This document shows positions 1 through 9,289 of a stretch of 64,000 bases of DNA, one piece after another. Below the pieces are notes generated by a model. That model made no database searches. It saw nothing but the letters and a program-made list of their open reading frames with translations, and was not told where the DNA came from. The DNA lies in NCBI RefSeq assembly GCF_963259705.1, contig NC_081844.1, positions 49,647,501 through 49,711,500 of the forward strand, written 5' to 3'. The DNA comes from Myotis daubentonii (lineage: Eukaryota; Chordata; Mammalia; Chiroptera; Vespertilionidae). A program made the position numbers and the translations under genes. Every line of letters starts with the position of its first letter. Positions within the stretch are counted from its first letter, which is position 1.

Positions 1-639
1 AAGGTAAACTGCTGGAAGTGGATTGCTAAAACAAAGGCCATTAAATTTGAAGGTTTTCGATGATAAAAAGACAGTTTATGTTTCTGCACTGTAATCTATT
101 ATAGTGTTACTCCTCATTTATAATAGAAATTTAGCAAGTAAAATTATATTTTCATTTGATTTGCTTGTTTCTCTACAAGTGAGCTCAAATATGTTACATG
201 TGTTTATTTGCCTTTTATGTTTTCGTTTTTCATTAATCTATTTTTTCTGTCATTTTTCTCATCACTTAAGCATTTAATATTAAATCATAAAAATCTTATT
301 TGTTAAAGATATTAATCTGACCTTTCACCTGTGATACTGGCTGTGATACTTTGTTTTCTTTCGTTTTTCCTATTTTACCTTTGATTTGCCTTCATGTATT
401 TTGATTATAGTAGCTTTCTGTTGTCAAATGTTCCGCTTTTATTCATTATGTATTTTTTTGTTGTTTTGCTAAGAAAAAGTTTCATAGCATAGTAACAATA
501 ACAAAAATACATCAAAAACTTTTTCTGTTGATTATGTATTCCTTTACATTTTATAAATATTTTTGTTTTAACTTTTATTCATACTGAATTCATTTTGGTG
601 AAGTTGAGAAAAAAGCATATAGCTTTGTTTTAGATACCA
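1..639. other. AT-rich stretch, nothing recognised
   Basis: Low-complexity AT-rich DNA with no convincing ORF, terminal inverted repeat or SINE head. It may contain very old L1 sequence continuous with the next feature, but I cannot support that. Confidence 0.5.
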
Positions 640-870
640 GTATCTAACAATTGTCCCAGTTCATTTTTAAATGACTAATTCTTTTTCTATGAATATCAGA
701 CTTGTGGTTTACAGAATCCCATTTGTTTCTTTGATCTGAGTTTTATTCAAGGGCCGATACCACACTGGTTTAATATTGTAGGGGTATATTTTAATATCTG
801 CTAGGACAATCTCCCTCTTATTTCTCTACTCATAAACAATAAGCTTGGCTAATCCTTTCCATTTACATTT
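640..870 (-). repeat. Old L1 ORF2 remnant
   Basis: The segment around 'ACCACACTGGTTTAAT' and the following 'atctgctaggacaatctccctc' resembles the complement of the L1 ORF2 3' portion of old mammalian L1s. It is heavily diverged, boundaries are approximate, and 871-1384 beyond it holds nothing I recognise. Confidence 0.4.
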
Positions 871-1384
871 CCAACCTATTGGCAGAAAGAGCTCACCTTT
901 CTTAGCACACCTTTTAAGAGGTGAAAATATAAGAGTCCCCAAGACTCTTTGCCAGAGCAATTTTAAAATTCCACTCATATGGGACTAAACATTATAATAA
1001 CATAAATTCTTCCTAAATTAATTTTAGTTCCAACATGCTTCTAATCAATATAAATGGACTATTTTAAAGATAAAGATGTAATTCTAATGTTCATATGAAA
1101 AATAAGTTAAGCATTTCTTTTATATTTTACAAAAATATGTTGAGCTGAGTTTAATTCAGGGGTAAAAAATGTTAATTACAGAGAAACAACATTTAGGAAA
1201 TACTCTATGCCAATAAATAATCTCAACGAAACTCAGACACTATTTATAAAAGCCTCACTGGTAAAGTTAGTCAAGTATATGGAATTAATCTGTATAATTT
1301 TTACCTAGCTTCAGATCACTTGGAAACAAGATAACATCAACTGAGAAATGTATTCCCTCTACAGATAAATTAAAAATTTCAGAG

Positions 1385-1545
1385 TGAAAATTACTCTTTG
1401 AGATAAATGATAAGATGAGGAACTAGAGGTCTAGAGAATTTAAGTGACTCTCCCCAGGGCACAAAACTATTTAAGTGCTCAACAGGGAGTAGCAACCAAT
1501 TCCCTAAATCCAGGTGCAATTTCTGTTGCACTCCCTAGGCCATTT
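1385..1545 (-). repeat. MIR-like SINE remnant
   Basis: The order 'gataagatgaggaactagagg', 'ttaagtgactctcccc', then a decayed head region follows the complement of the mammal-wide MIR core. It is diverged and the ends are uncertain. MIRs predate placental mammals, so this is background. Confidence 0.4.
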
Positions 1546-1895
1546 CTACTTGATCTTTTATATTACTCCTTCCCTCCCCCTAGTTTTACTGCAGCCATGC
1601 TCAGAACAGTATTTTTTTTCTAACCAAGATAATTCATATAGAGCTGGGCAAAGAGGGTAGACACATGTGTGATTAAATGCCTCAGGTGCTATGATAGTGC
1701 TATTATAATTGCTTACTAGATATTAAAAAACTGCCCAGTGAAAAACAGAACCTTGGGGAACTAGAAGACCAATCTTAAAGAAGGCTGATGAAGTCTCTTG
1801 AGGAATATGTTAAGAAGAATTCCCACTGCTCTCATATATCAACACCTTGAATCCTTCTAAAATATATTCTCAGTTGTTTAAAAGTATTAGTTTTC

Positions 1896-2117
1896 GCCCT
1901 AACCGGTGTGGCTCAGTGGATAGACGTCGGCCTGCAGACTGAAGGGTCCCAGGTTTCATTCTGGTCAAGGGCATGTACCTTGGTTGTGGGCATATCCTCG
2001 GTGGGGGGTGTGCAGGAGGCAGCTGATTGATGTTTCTCTCTCATCGATGTTTCTAGCTCTCTATCCCTCTCCCTTCCTCTCTGTAAAAAATCAATAAAAT
2101 ATATATTTTAAAAAAAT
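1896..2117 (+). repeat. Ves SINE (tRNA-derived)
   Basis: Full-length Ves SINE. It has a tRNA-like head with an A-box-like 'TGGCTCAGTGGATAG' and a B-box-like 'GGTTTCATTCTGG', a body ending in TC-rich sequence and 'CTGTAAAAAATCAATAAAAT', and an A-rich tail. A perfect 16-bp TSD (aaaagtattagttttc) flanks it at 1880-1895 and 2118-2133. Ves SINEs are Pol III transcribed and mobilised by L1. The boundaries are therefore firm. Confidence 0.95.
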
Positions 2118-2312
2118 AAAAGTATTAGTTTTCATCCTTTATAATTTGGAAAATAATTGAATGAAATCTAGTATACACATTTTTAGGAACACTGTATAGT
2201 TTCTAAAATTATGTTTTGAACACACATGTAATTTTTTATAAAAACCTTAAATAAAATAATGTCACAAAATATTTTATTTCTCAAAAAAAATATATCTATA
2301 TTTATATATCTA

Positions 2313-2660
2313 CTAGAGGCCCAGTGCACAGATTCGTGGACCAGTGGGGTCCCTTGGCTTGGCCTATGGGGATCGGGCTGAAACTGGCTCTCTGACAACC
2401 CCTGAGGGGTTCCAGATTGCGAGAGGGCACAGGCCAGGGCCAAGGGACTCCACTGGTGCATGATAGATCGGGACTACGGAGGGACTGCGGGAGGGCTCCA
2501 GGGCATGTCAGTTCCACCTAGTCCCGATCTGCCGGACCCCAGCCACAAGCTAACCTACCTGTCGGAACATCTGCCCCCTGGTGGTCAGTGCACATCATAG
2601 TGACTAGTCAAATGGTTGAATAGTCAGACATTTAGCAGGTTAGGCTTTCATTATATAAAA
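2313..2660 (-). mobile_element. HeliBat-type non-autonomous Helitron
   Basis: Read on the minus strand it starts near the degraded 'TTTATATAATGAAAGCC' and ends in CTAG (2313-2316) after A2312. The usual GTGCAC subterminal hairpin is decayed ('gtgcacagattcgtggac'). The body holds the family-typical 'gctctctgaca..cccctgaggggt' and 'ctgccccctggtggtcagtg' blocks. It has no Rep/helicase coding capacity and depends on an autonomous partner. The right end abuts the next Helitron, so it is approximate. Confidence 0.85.
2571..2590 (-). promoter_or_regulatory. CTCF-like motif in Helitron
   Basis: On the minus strand it reads CACTGACCACCAGGGGGCAG, which contains the CTCF core pattern CCASYAGRKGGCRS. 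This is a sequence match only; occupancy is unknown. It belongs to the Helitron body and recurs in sister copies. Confidence 0.45.
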
Positions 2661-2662
2661 TA

Positions 2663-3321
2663 TCCTATCTAATAAAAGAGAAACATGGTAATTAGCCATA
2701 ACTTTGCTACCCTTCCCATTGGCTAATCAGGATGATATGCAAATTAACTGCCAAACAAGATGGCGGCCGGCAGCCAGGCAACTGACGCGAACAGGAGGCT
2801 TGCTTGCTCCAGTGACTGAGGAAGCCAAGGTTCCCCGCCTGCCACTCTGGGCTCTGAGCTGCTAAGAAACTTTGTTGCAAATATAGAAGCTAAACAAAAC
2901 CCAGAAACCTGCTTTCAGCCGGCGGGGGTCGCAGAGCTGGAGTTCCAACAAAGTTTCAAATACAGAAGGTAAACAAAACCCAGAAACCTGCTTTCAGCAG
3001 CCGAGGTCTCACAGCTAAAGCCGGCTCTCAGCTCCAGTGACAGCCATAGAAGGCAAATAAATCCCAGAATACAAAAAAAAAAGGAAAAAAGGAGAGGTTG
3101 GGAGCTTCAGTCACCCGCCAGCCCGAAAATGGCCTTCAGCCCCTCACCAGACTGGCCAGCCACCCCAGTGGGGACCCCCACCCTGAAGGGGGCGTGACCA
3201 GCTGCAAACAGCCATCATCCCCTCACCCAGGCTGGCCAGGCACCCAAGCGAGACCCCCACCCTGATCCAGGACACCCTTCAGGGCAAACCAGCCGGCCTC
3301 CACCCATGCACCAGGCCTCTA
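2663..3321 (+). mobile_element. Helitron module (5' part of composite element)
   Basis: Begins with TC after A2662 ('TCCTATCTAATAAAAGAG'), the alternative 5' terminus also seen, reversed, at the right ends of 9290-10758 and 49490-50599. It carries 'atgcaaattaactgcca' and 'aagatggcggc' blocks, an internal ~79-bp duplication (two copies of 'aaacccagaaacctgctttc', about 2895 and 2974), and ends 'CACCAGGCCTCTA'. It lacks the final G and the GTGCAC hairpin, and runs without a gap into a second Helitron 5' end at 3322. Confidence 0.8.
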
Positions 3322-3343
3322 TCCTATACAGTAAAAGGGTAAT

Positions 3344-3545
3344 ATGCCTCCCAGCACCGGGATCAGCAGAGCAGCGAGGACTTCCAGCACCGGGATCAGC
3401 GGATCCACAAGGCCTCCCGAATCCGGGATCAGCGGAGCCGCGAGGCCTCCCAGCACTGGGATCAGCAGAGCAGCGAGGCCTCCTAGCACTGGGATCAGCA
3501 AAGCAGCGAGGCCTCCTAGCACTGGGATCAGCAGAGCCACGAGAC
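3344..3545. repeat. 33-bp tandem array (about 6 copies)
   Basis: The unit resembles 'gcactgggatcagcagagcag' plus 'cgaggcctccta', period 33. Because 33 is a multiple of three, the plus frame stays open as an 11-residue repeat (GISRAARPPST variants). Sister Helitrons at 9290-10758 and 49490-50599 show only about one unit, so the expansion is specific to this copy. I regard the reading frame as incidental. Confidence 0.85.
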
Positions 3546-3554
3546 CTCCTGGCC

Positions 3555-4195
3555 CCTGGAGCAGTGTGACAGGGGGCAGCGCCCAACCCCCCCACCCCCA
3601 TCACCCTGCGGCTCTGTGTGAAAGGGGGCGGGGCCACAACCTCCCTATCCGCCCTGCTCTGTTCATGAAAGGGGAAGGCGCCCCAACCCCCTGATCGGCC
3701 CTGCTCTGTGCCTGATAGGGTGGAGCTCCCCAACCCCCTGATTGGCCCTGCTCTGTGTGTGACAGGTTGCAGCGCCCCAACCCCCCCATGGGCCCTGCTG
3801 TGTGTGTGACGGGGTGGAGCCACAACCTCCCCATTGGCCCTGCCCTGAGTGTGACAGGGGGAAGTGCCCCAACCCCCTGATCGGCCCTGCTCTGTGGGTG
3901 ACAGGGGACGGCGCCCCAACCTCCCCATCGACCCTACCTTGAGTGTGACAGTGGGCGGTACCCCAACCCCCCAATCGGCCCTACCCTGAGCATGACTGAG
4001 GGTGGCATCGCAACCTCCTGATCGGCCCTGCTCTGTGCATGACAGGGGGGAGCTCCCCAACCCCCTGATCGGCCCTGCTCTGTGTGTGACAGGGGGCAGC
4101 GCCCCAACCCCTTGATCAGCCGGCTCTGTATGTGACAGGGGTGGCACCACAACCCCGTGATCTGCCCTGCTCTGTGCGTGACAGGGGGTGGCATA
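3555..4195. repeat. 47-bp GC-rich tandem array (about 13 copies)
   Basis: Unit order is 'CCAACCCCCTGATCGGCCCT', 'gctctgtgtgtgacaggggg', then 'cagcgcc'. Successive 'ccaacc' starts at 3683 and 3730 give a period of 47. The same unit occurs in the Helitrons at 9290-10758 and 49490-50599. Being out of frame, it creates long artefactual minus-strand ORFs. Runs of G on the minus strand give G-quadruplex potential. Confidence 0.9.
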
Positions 4196-5392
4196 CATTT
4201 ACCATTTATAAGAAAAACAGTATTGAAAAAAATATTTCTCAGTTATGTCACAGCAGAGCTACACTAACACATTAACAGTGCTTTATATTTTAAAAATATT
4301 CTAAAGGTTTTTATATGTCCCATATATTATAGAGTTTAAGAAAGATTAGTCTTGTAACAAATGGCACTCTCATTGCTTCAGGTTAGTGAATTTCAACTGG
4401 TGTGCCACAGGAATTTTAAAACATGCAATATCTGACTATTTAGTCAGGGGCACTGACCTCTTTTCCCTTAGATTGGCAAATAAAAAAAAAAAATGATAAG
4501 ATCCAACACAACAATAGCTGTCCAGTGTAAATAAATCAAAATTACACCCATTTTTTTGTCAGACTGGCAAGAAAACATATTTTGGTAATTAGAATTTTAG
4601 TAATTAGTTTATGTGTGCCATGAGATGAAAAATATTGAAAAGCATTGCTTAAATTAAATCAGCTAAGTATTAGTTAATAAACTGAAAATAGTAAGAAAAA
4701 TGTAACCTTTATAGGGAAAACTAGATGTGCATTAAGAAAGATAGTTTAATTGTATGCGGCTTAAACACTAGAAATGTAAAATTCCTCCTCTCTTTGCATA
4801 AACACTTTGCATAATTGTTTTATTTTACTGCCTGAAATGATGGAAATTAGTTTTCTTAAAGTATAGTTGGTAAATGTAAAAGCTAGATAATTCTTAAAAA
4901 TCATCATACTTAAAATCAATTAAAGAATTAATAAAGAAGTAGAAAATTAATCAGAAAACCCAGTGCTCACACAAACTTCAAGGGAGTTGGATTCATATCA
5001 ATGTATATTAACTTAGCCCAGAATGTAATTCTCCTAAGGAAAATAATTGCTTCCTTGTTTCATCAATCACATGATTTAGGAATAATTAAATCAAACAGTG
5101 CATATAAATTGCTTATCAGAGTACCTGGTACATAAGTATTCATCTCAATATTTTAGGTTATCTCTGTATGGGTAATCATATGGATAATAATCATGTGGAT
5201 AATACTGTTTTTACTCAAACCATAATAATCTTGGCTGTTTCACTGTTCATATGAAACTTTTGGAAGATGTGAATCATATAAGATAGTCTTTACAAAATGC
5301 ACAGTATTTATCCCAACAGATTTTGGTTCTTAATATAATTTTCTGTATGTTTTACTTTTATTCTTTTTTCTGTGTTATCTTTTATTTAATGA
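4196..5392. other. AT-rich interval without recognised elements
   Basis: No TIR, SINE head or ORF of note; AT-rich sequence with short A/T runs. Old decayed repeats may be present. Confidence 0.5.
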
Positions 5393-5772
5393 CTAGAGGC
5401 CCGATACACGACATTCATGCACTGGGTGTGGGGGGGAGGGGATCCCTCAGCCTGGCCTACACCCTCTCACAGTCCAGGATCCCTCGGGGGATGTCCAACT
5501 GCTGGGGAGCGGGCCTAAGCCAGGAGTCGGACATCCCCCGAGGAGTCCTTAGTGCTGCCTCAGAAGCAGGAGAGGCTCCCGCCACCACTGCTGTGCTCAC
5601 CAGCCCTGATCCCAGCTTCTGGCTGAGTGGCACTCCCCCTGTAGGAGCGCACTGACCACCCAGGGGGCAGCTCCTGCATTGAGCATCTGCCCCCTGATGG
5701 TCAGTGCGCATCATTGTGACTGGTCATTCTGCTGTTCGGTCAATTTGCATATTAGGGTTTTATTATATAGGA
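5393..5772 (-). mobile_element. Helitron, complete termini
   Basis: The plus strand shows A5392|CTAG...GA5772|T, i.e. TC...CTAG inserted between A and T on the minus strand. 'TATTATATAGGA' is the 5' end in reverse. The 3' hairpin is decayed ('catgcactggg'). The body carries an inverted pair of CTCF-like blocks near 5651-5706. Non-autonomous; no coding sequence. Confidence 0.92.
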
Positions 5773-6109
5773 TGTATTTGAGCATAAGAGAAATTTAAGA
5801 TGAAAAAGAGAAAACTTAGGTTTTTCTGCAGCATGAGCTGCTCATTTCATAAAACAAGTAGTTGAAATGATTTCAGGGACTTGCAATATATTTTAAGGAC
5901 TTGAACTAAAATAATGTTTATTTTTCAATGCCTAGTTTATTGTCTCCCACAAAACTCTCCTACCTAGTTTGGAAGTTTTCATATATTAATATGGCACCTC
6001 CAAAGCTAAGTGAACTCTTATCTGTATGGTCATTTTACTATATCAAGAGGTAGCCCTGACATTTCTGCCACAGCATTCAATTTGTTGAGAATATATTGAA
6101 AAAGTTTAC
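5773..6109. other. Unassigned interval
   Basis: Moderately AT-rich; I see no recognisable repeat or gene. Confidence 0.45.
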
Positions 6110-6640
6110 CTTCTGCCTTGTGATTTTAAAATATGTCCACAAATTATTTGAATCTTCCCATCAATAGGTGACACTGAATTCCCCTTCCTTTGTGGACACT
6201 GACTCACTGATTGGCTTCTAATGAATAAAATATGGTGTTAGTAATTGTGTGTCACTAGAGATAAAGTCATGAAAGGCACTGTAGCATTCTCCTTTCTCTC
6301 TTTCAGATCACTCACTTTTTAGAAAGCCAATTATCATGTCATGAAGCCAACCAATCAGACGTTTGATTAAAGATGGCTAGCAAAGAACTGATGCTCCCTG
6401 CCAAGTGCCATATGAGTGAGCTTGGAAAAGCATCCTTGAGTCCATCCTTCAGATGACTCCAGCCCTGGTCAACGCCCTATCTGCCACCACATGTGAGACC
6501 TGAGTCAAAATCAGTCAGTTAAGTTTTTTCTGAATTTCTGAACTACAGACATCTTAGATAATCAGTATTTTCTGTCTTAAGTTGCTATATTTTGAAGCAA
6601 TTGTTTTCACAGTTGCCTAATACCTGTTTTGATGCTGGGA
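6110..6640 (+). repeat. MaLR-type LTR (MLT1-like), diverged
   Basis: An ordered series resembles an MLT1 LTR: a 'ctctctttcagatcactca' block, 'tgccaagtgccatatgagtga', 'ccttcagatgactccagccc', 'gtcaagttttttctgaattt', then a decayed 3' end 'gttgctatattttgaagc'. ERVL-MaLR LTRs are old, shared mammalian insertions. No internal sequence is recognisable beside it; the ends are approximate. Confidence 0.6.
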
Positions 6641-6965
6641 TCTGATATTATGGCAGCATACCAAAAACTTAAGTTGTTGTAGTGGATTTAGAAGCTAAAA
6701 GATATGTGAGGCAAATGTTTGTGGAAGTATCAAGAGCCTAAAAAAATTGTAAAATTTTACAAACTTTGAGAAAGCTGCAATTGAGGGTTTATAGGAAAAC
6801 ATCAAAAATCTTACTGGGAATGGGAGGAAGGGGGATCTTTGCTTTACAGTAATGGAATAATTAGCAAAAACAGCATCTACAGTAATATGAAAAGTAGAAA
6901 ATATACTTATTGAACTCAGCTAGCTTAGGAGATTTCTAGGCAGGGTATTAAGGTGCCACCTGGTT

Positions 6966-7059
6966 TGGCAACCTGGGCATGTGCCTTGACTGGGAATTAA
7001 ACTGGCAACCTTTTGGTGCATGGGACAATGCTAAACCAACTAAGCCACACTGGCTGGGC
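6966..7059 (-). repeat. Truncated Ves-type SINE
   Basis: The complement of a tRNA-related head: 'gggcatgtgccttgactggg', 'aattaaactggcaacc', 'taagccacactggctggg'. Only the head remains. AT-rich sequence lies on both sides (6641-6965 and 7060-7757), with a GT/GA-rich low-complexity patch at about 7585-7675. Confidence 0.75.
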
Positions 7060-7773
7060 TTATATTAACAAAAACTTGAAAGAAGTATTAAACTTCCTAG
7101 TGTTTTTATTCTATTTCTCCTTGCACATAATTTATTTAACAATAAAAAGTTACTGTGTTACTTGGTACACAGATATTTATAACTGTGAAATACTTATGTC
7201 AATAAAAGCATTTTGCATCATAAAGAAGTTTCTTTGTCTAATTTAATGTATTCAGGCCTGAATACTACTGTGTTTGATATAAGACGGCAATTCTGCTTGC
7301 TTAGTATTTTCATTTGCCTTATATCTCTGCTCCCCAACCCTTCTTCCTTTCTCTCCTCCCCTTCCGCACACTCTCCTTCTATCTCATTTCTGAATCACAT
7401 TTTTAAAATAGGTGTTTCTCATATTTTACTCTGGAAGCAAATTTTTGACTAATCTTTTGTTAGCTTTCCTTTTACTATTCTCTCAAATCCATTTGTACTT
7501 ACTAATATGTCTAGTATAAACACACTCAACACTGTCATATCTTTTTAACTTTACACTTATAATGTCTATCATTTTATATGAAATATGTGTGTGAAAGAGA
7601 GATATGTGTGAGGTATGTTTGTGTGAGCGTGTGTGTGTGTGAGGGAGAGAGAAATGGAGGGAGAGAAAGGGAAATTTTCTTCTAGGTGATATATCACTTT
7701 TGTATTATTATTTTGGGATATTTATGTTCCAACTAATGAAATTTTATTATTTTTATCAGTTATTTTATTTTAT

Positions 7774-7995
7774 TTATTTATTTTTAAAATATATTTTATT
7801 GATTTTTTTACAGAGAGGGAGAGGGATAGAGAGCTAGAAACATCAATGAGAGAGAAACATCGATCAGCTGCCTCCTGCACAACCCCCACTGGCGATGTGC
7901 CCGCAAATAAGGTACATGCCTTTGGCCGGAATCAAATCTGGGACTCTTCAGTCCGCAGGCCGACACTCTATCCACTGAACCAAACCAGTTAGGGC
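7774..7995 (-). repeat. Ves SINE
   Basis: Near full length in reverse: A-tail complement and 'ttattgatttttttacagag', body with 'aaacatcgatcagctgcctc', head 'ccactgaaccaaaccagtta' ending GGGC. A matching TSD (agttattttatttt) begins at 7758 and 7996. Confidence 0.92.
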
Positions 7996-8285
7996 AGTTA
8001 TTTTATTTTTAATATATTTTATAATGCCCTTAATTCCTTTTTTCTCCTTTGGTAAAGTTTCTACTAGTTGGTTTAGGCTTTAAAGTAAATTATGTAACTC
8101 TCATGTATTAACTCTCTTTGTGTTCTCCTTAGATAAACTCCTGTTAGTTGACTTGACTTTCATCTATTCAACAATCAATATGGTTTTCTACTTTCCTCGT
8201 TTCTCATTTTCTTCCATTCCCACTTTCTGGCATAATATATGGCAGTTAGGTTTTGTCACAACCTTGTTTTTATTCTAGATTATAA
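7996..8285. other. Unassigned AT-rich interval
   Basis: No recognisable gene or repeat beyond the SINE TSD. Confidence 0.45.
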
Positions 8286-8289
8286 TTAA

Positions 8290-8371
8290 CACGTTAAGCG
8301 CCCAGCCTGTATTGTCTTCCAGACGGAAAGTATAGTGTCAGTCATGGGTGACTGACAGGGCACTTAATGTG
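8290..8371. mobile_element. piggyBac-like MITE, 82 bp
   Basis: Flanked by TTAA on both sides (8286-8289 and 8372-8375), the piggyBac target duplication. Terminal inverted repeats CACGTTAAGCGCCC and the complement of GGGCACTTAATGTG agree at 12 of 14 positions. Inside, GTCAGTCA-TGGG-TGACTGAC forms a perfect 8-bp stem. It is far too short to code, so it would have been moved in trans by a piggyBac transposase; active piggyBac elements are known in vesper bats. Confidence 0.85.
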
Positions 8372-8376
8372 TTAAA

Positions 8377-8758
8377 CTAGAGGTCCAGTGCGAGATCGAG
8401 CTGAAACTGGCTCTCTGACATCCCCTGAGGGGTCCCAGATTGCAAAAGGGCACTGACCAGGCCGAGGGATCCCACCAGTGCAGGATCGAGGGTGGGAAGG
8501 GACCCGGGAAGTTGGCCAGCAAGGGAAGGACCGCGGGAGGGCTCCAGGGCATATCCTGACCATCTCGCTCAGTCCCAATCAGCCAAACCCCAGCAGCAAG
8601 CTAACCTACTGGTGGGAGCATCTGCCCCCTGATGGTCAGTGCACATCATAGTGAGTGGTTGAGTGGCCTTAGCATATCATTAGCATATTATGCTTTGATT
8701 GGTTGAAAGGCTGACTGGTCAGCCGGACACTTAGCATATTAGGCTTTTATTATATAGA
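8377..8758 (-). mobile_element. Helitron with deleted 3' hairpin
   Basis: CTAG at 8377 follows the piggyBac TTAA by one base. 'AGAGGTCCAGTGCGAGATCG' shows the GTGCAC hairpin reduced. The right end reads 'TTTTATTATATAGA', the 5' terminus in reverse with changed last bases. The body shares the 'ctctgacatcccctgagggg' and 'ctgccccctgatggtcagtg' blocks. Confidence 0.85.
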
Positions 8759-9289
8759 CTATGTTCACTTCTTGCAGACAGTCCTTTTGCTAATGTTTAC
8801 TTCATCACCTTTTGGTTAGATGAAATCCATCCCTTAGTATATTACTCAAGGAAGTTTCAGGCTTACACTATTGCAGGAGTTTTTGCAGATATAAACCTTT
8901 TTCTATAGCATTTATAGGCTGACTATAAAATTACCTATTCGCATTTCCTTTCCTTGAGTTACATACACAATATTTCACTGCTGACTTAATTTTTCCATTG
9001 CTTTGTAGATGTCTGATTTCAAGTGTTCTATTTTTTCTCAATACATAATTTGTTTTTCGGTGTGTTTTTTAATGGAGGTTTCCTAGATATTATTCTTCAT
9101 TTCTTTAAAGTCTAACAATATACTAGAATATGTTGCAGAGTTGATTGTTCTATATCAATTTCTTCAGGTGCATATTAGGTAGGTTCAATTAGTAGTTTCA
9201 GGAATTTTCAGGATTTTCTTGGATCATAGTTCAAAATATTAATTCTCTTTAATGTCTTGTCTTTTTTTGAGATTCCAATTATATATATA
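8759..9289. other. Unassigned AT-rich interval
   Basis: Possibly old L1-like sequence, but no diagnostic motif was found. Confidence 0.4.

Larger units (their letters stand above)
3322..4195 (+). mobile_element. Helitron module (3' part of composite), array-rich
   Basis: Starts 'TCCTATACAGTAAAAGGG' at A|T, then 'taatatgcctcc', the standard HeliBat 5' end. It consists almost wholly of a 33-bp array and a 47-bp array. No CTAG or hairpin end is visible; it stops in '..gtgacagggggtggcatac' before AT-rich host DNA, so the 3' end is truncated. The same module order occurs at 49490-50599. Confidence 0.8.

Noticed and set aside
1896..2117. tRNA gene (A- and B-box-like sequences)
   Set aside because: These belong to Ves SINE heads. 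The sequence does not fold to a full tRNA and is followed by a SINE body and A-tail.
3555..4195. CRISPR-like direct repeats
   Set aside because: The 47-bp units are contiguous with no unique spacers, and the DNA is mammalian.
3215..4198. 327-codon minus-strand ORF and overlapping long ORFs in all frames
   Set aside because: They are produced by the 47-bp and 33-bp GC-rich arrays inside a Helitron. Several frames are open at once and the product is a simple repeat.
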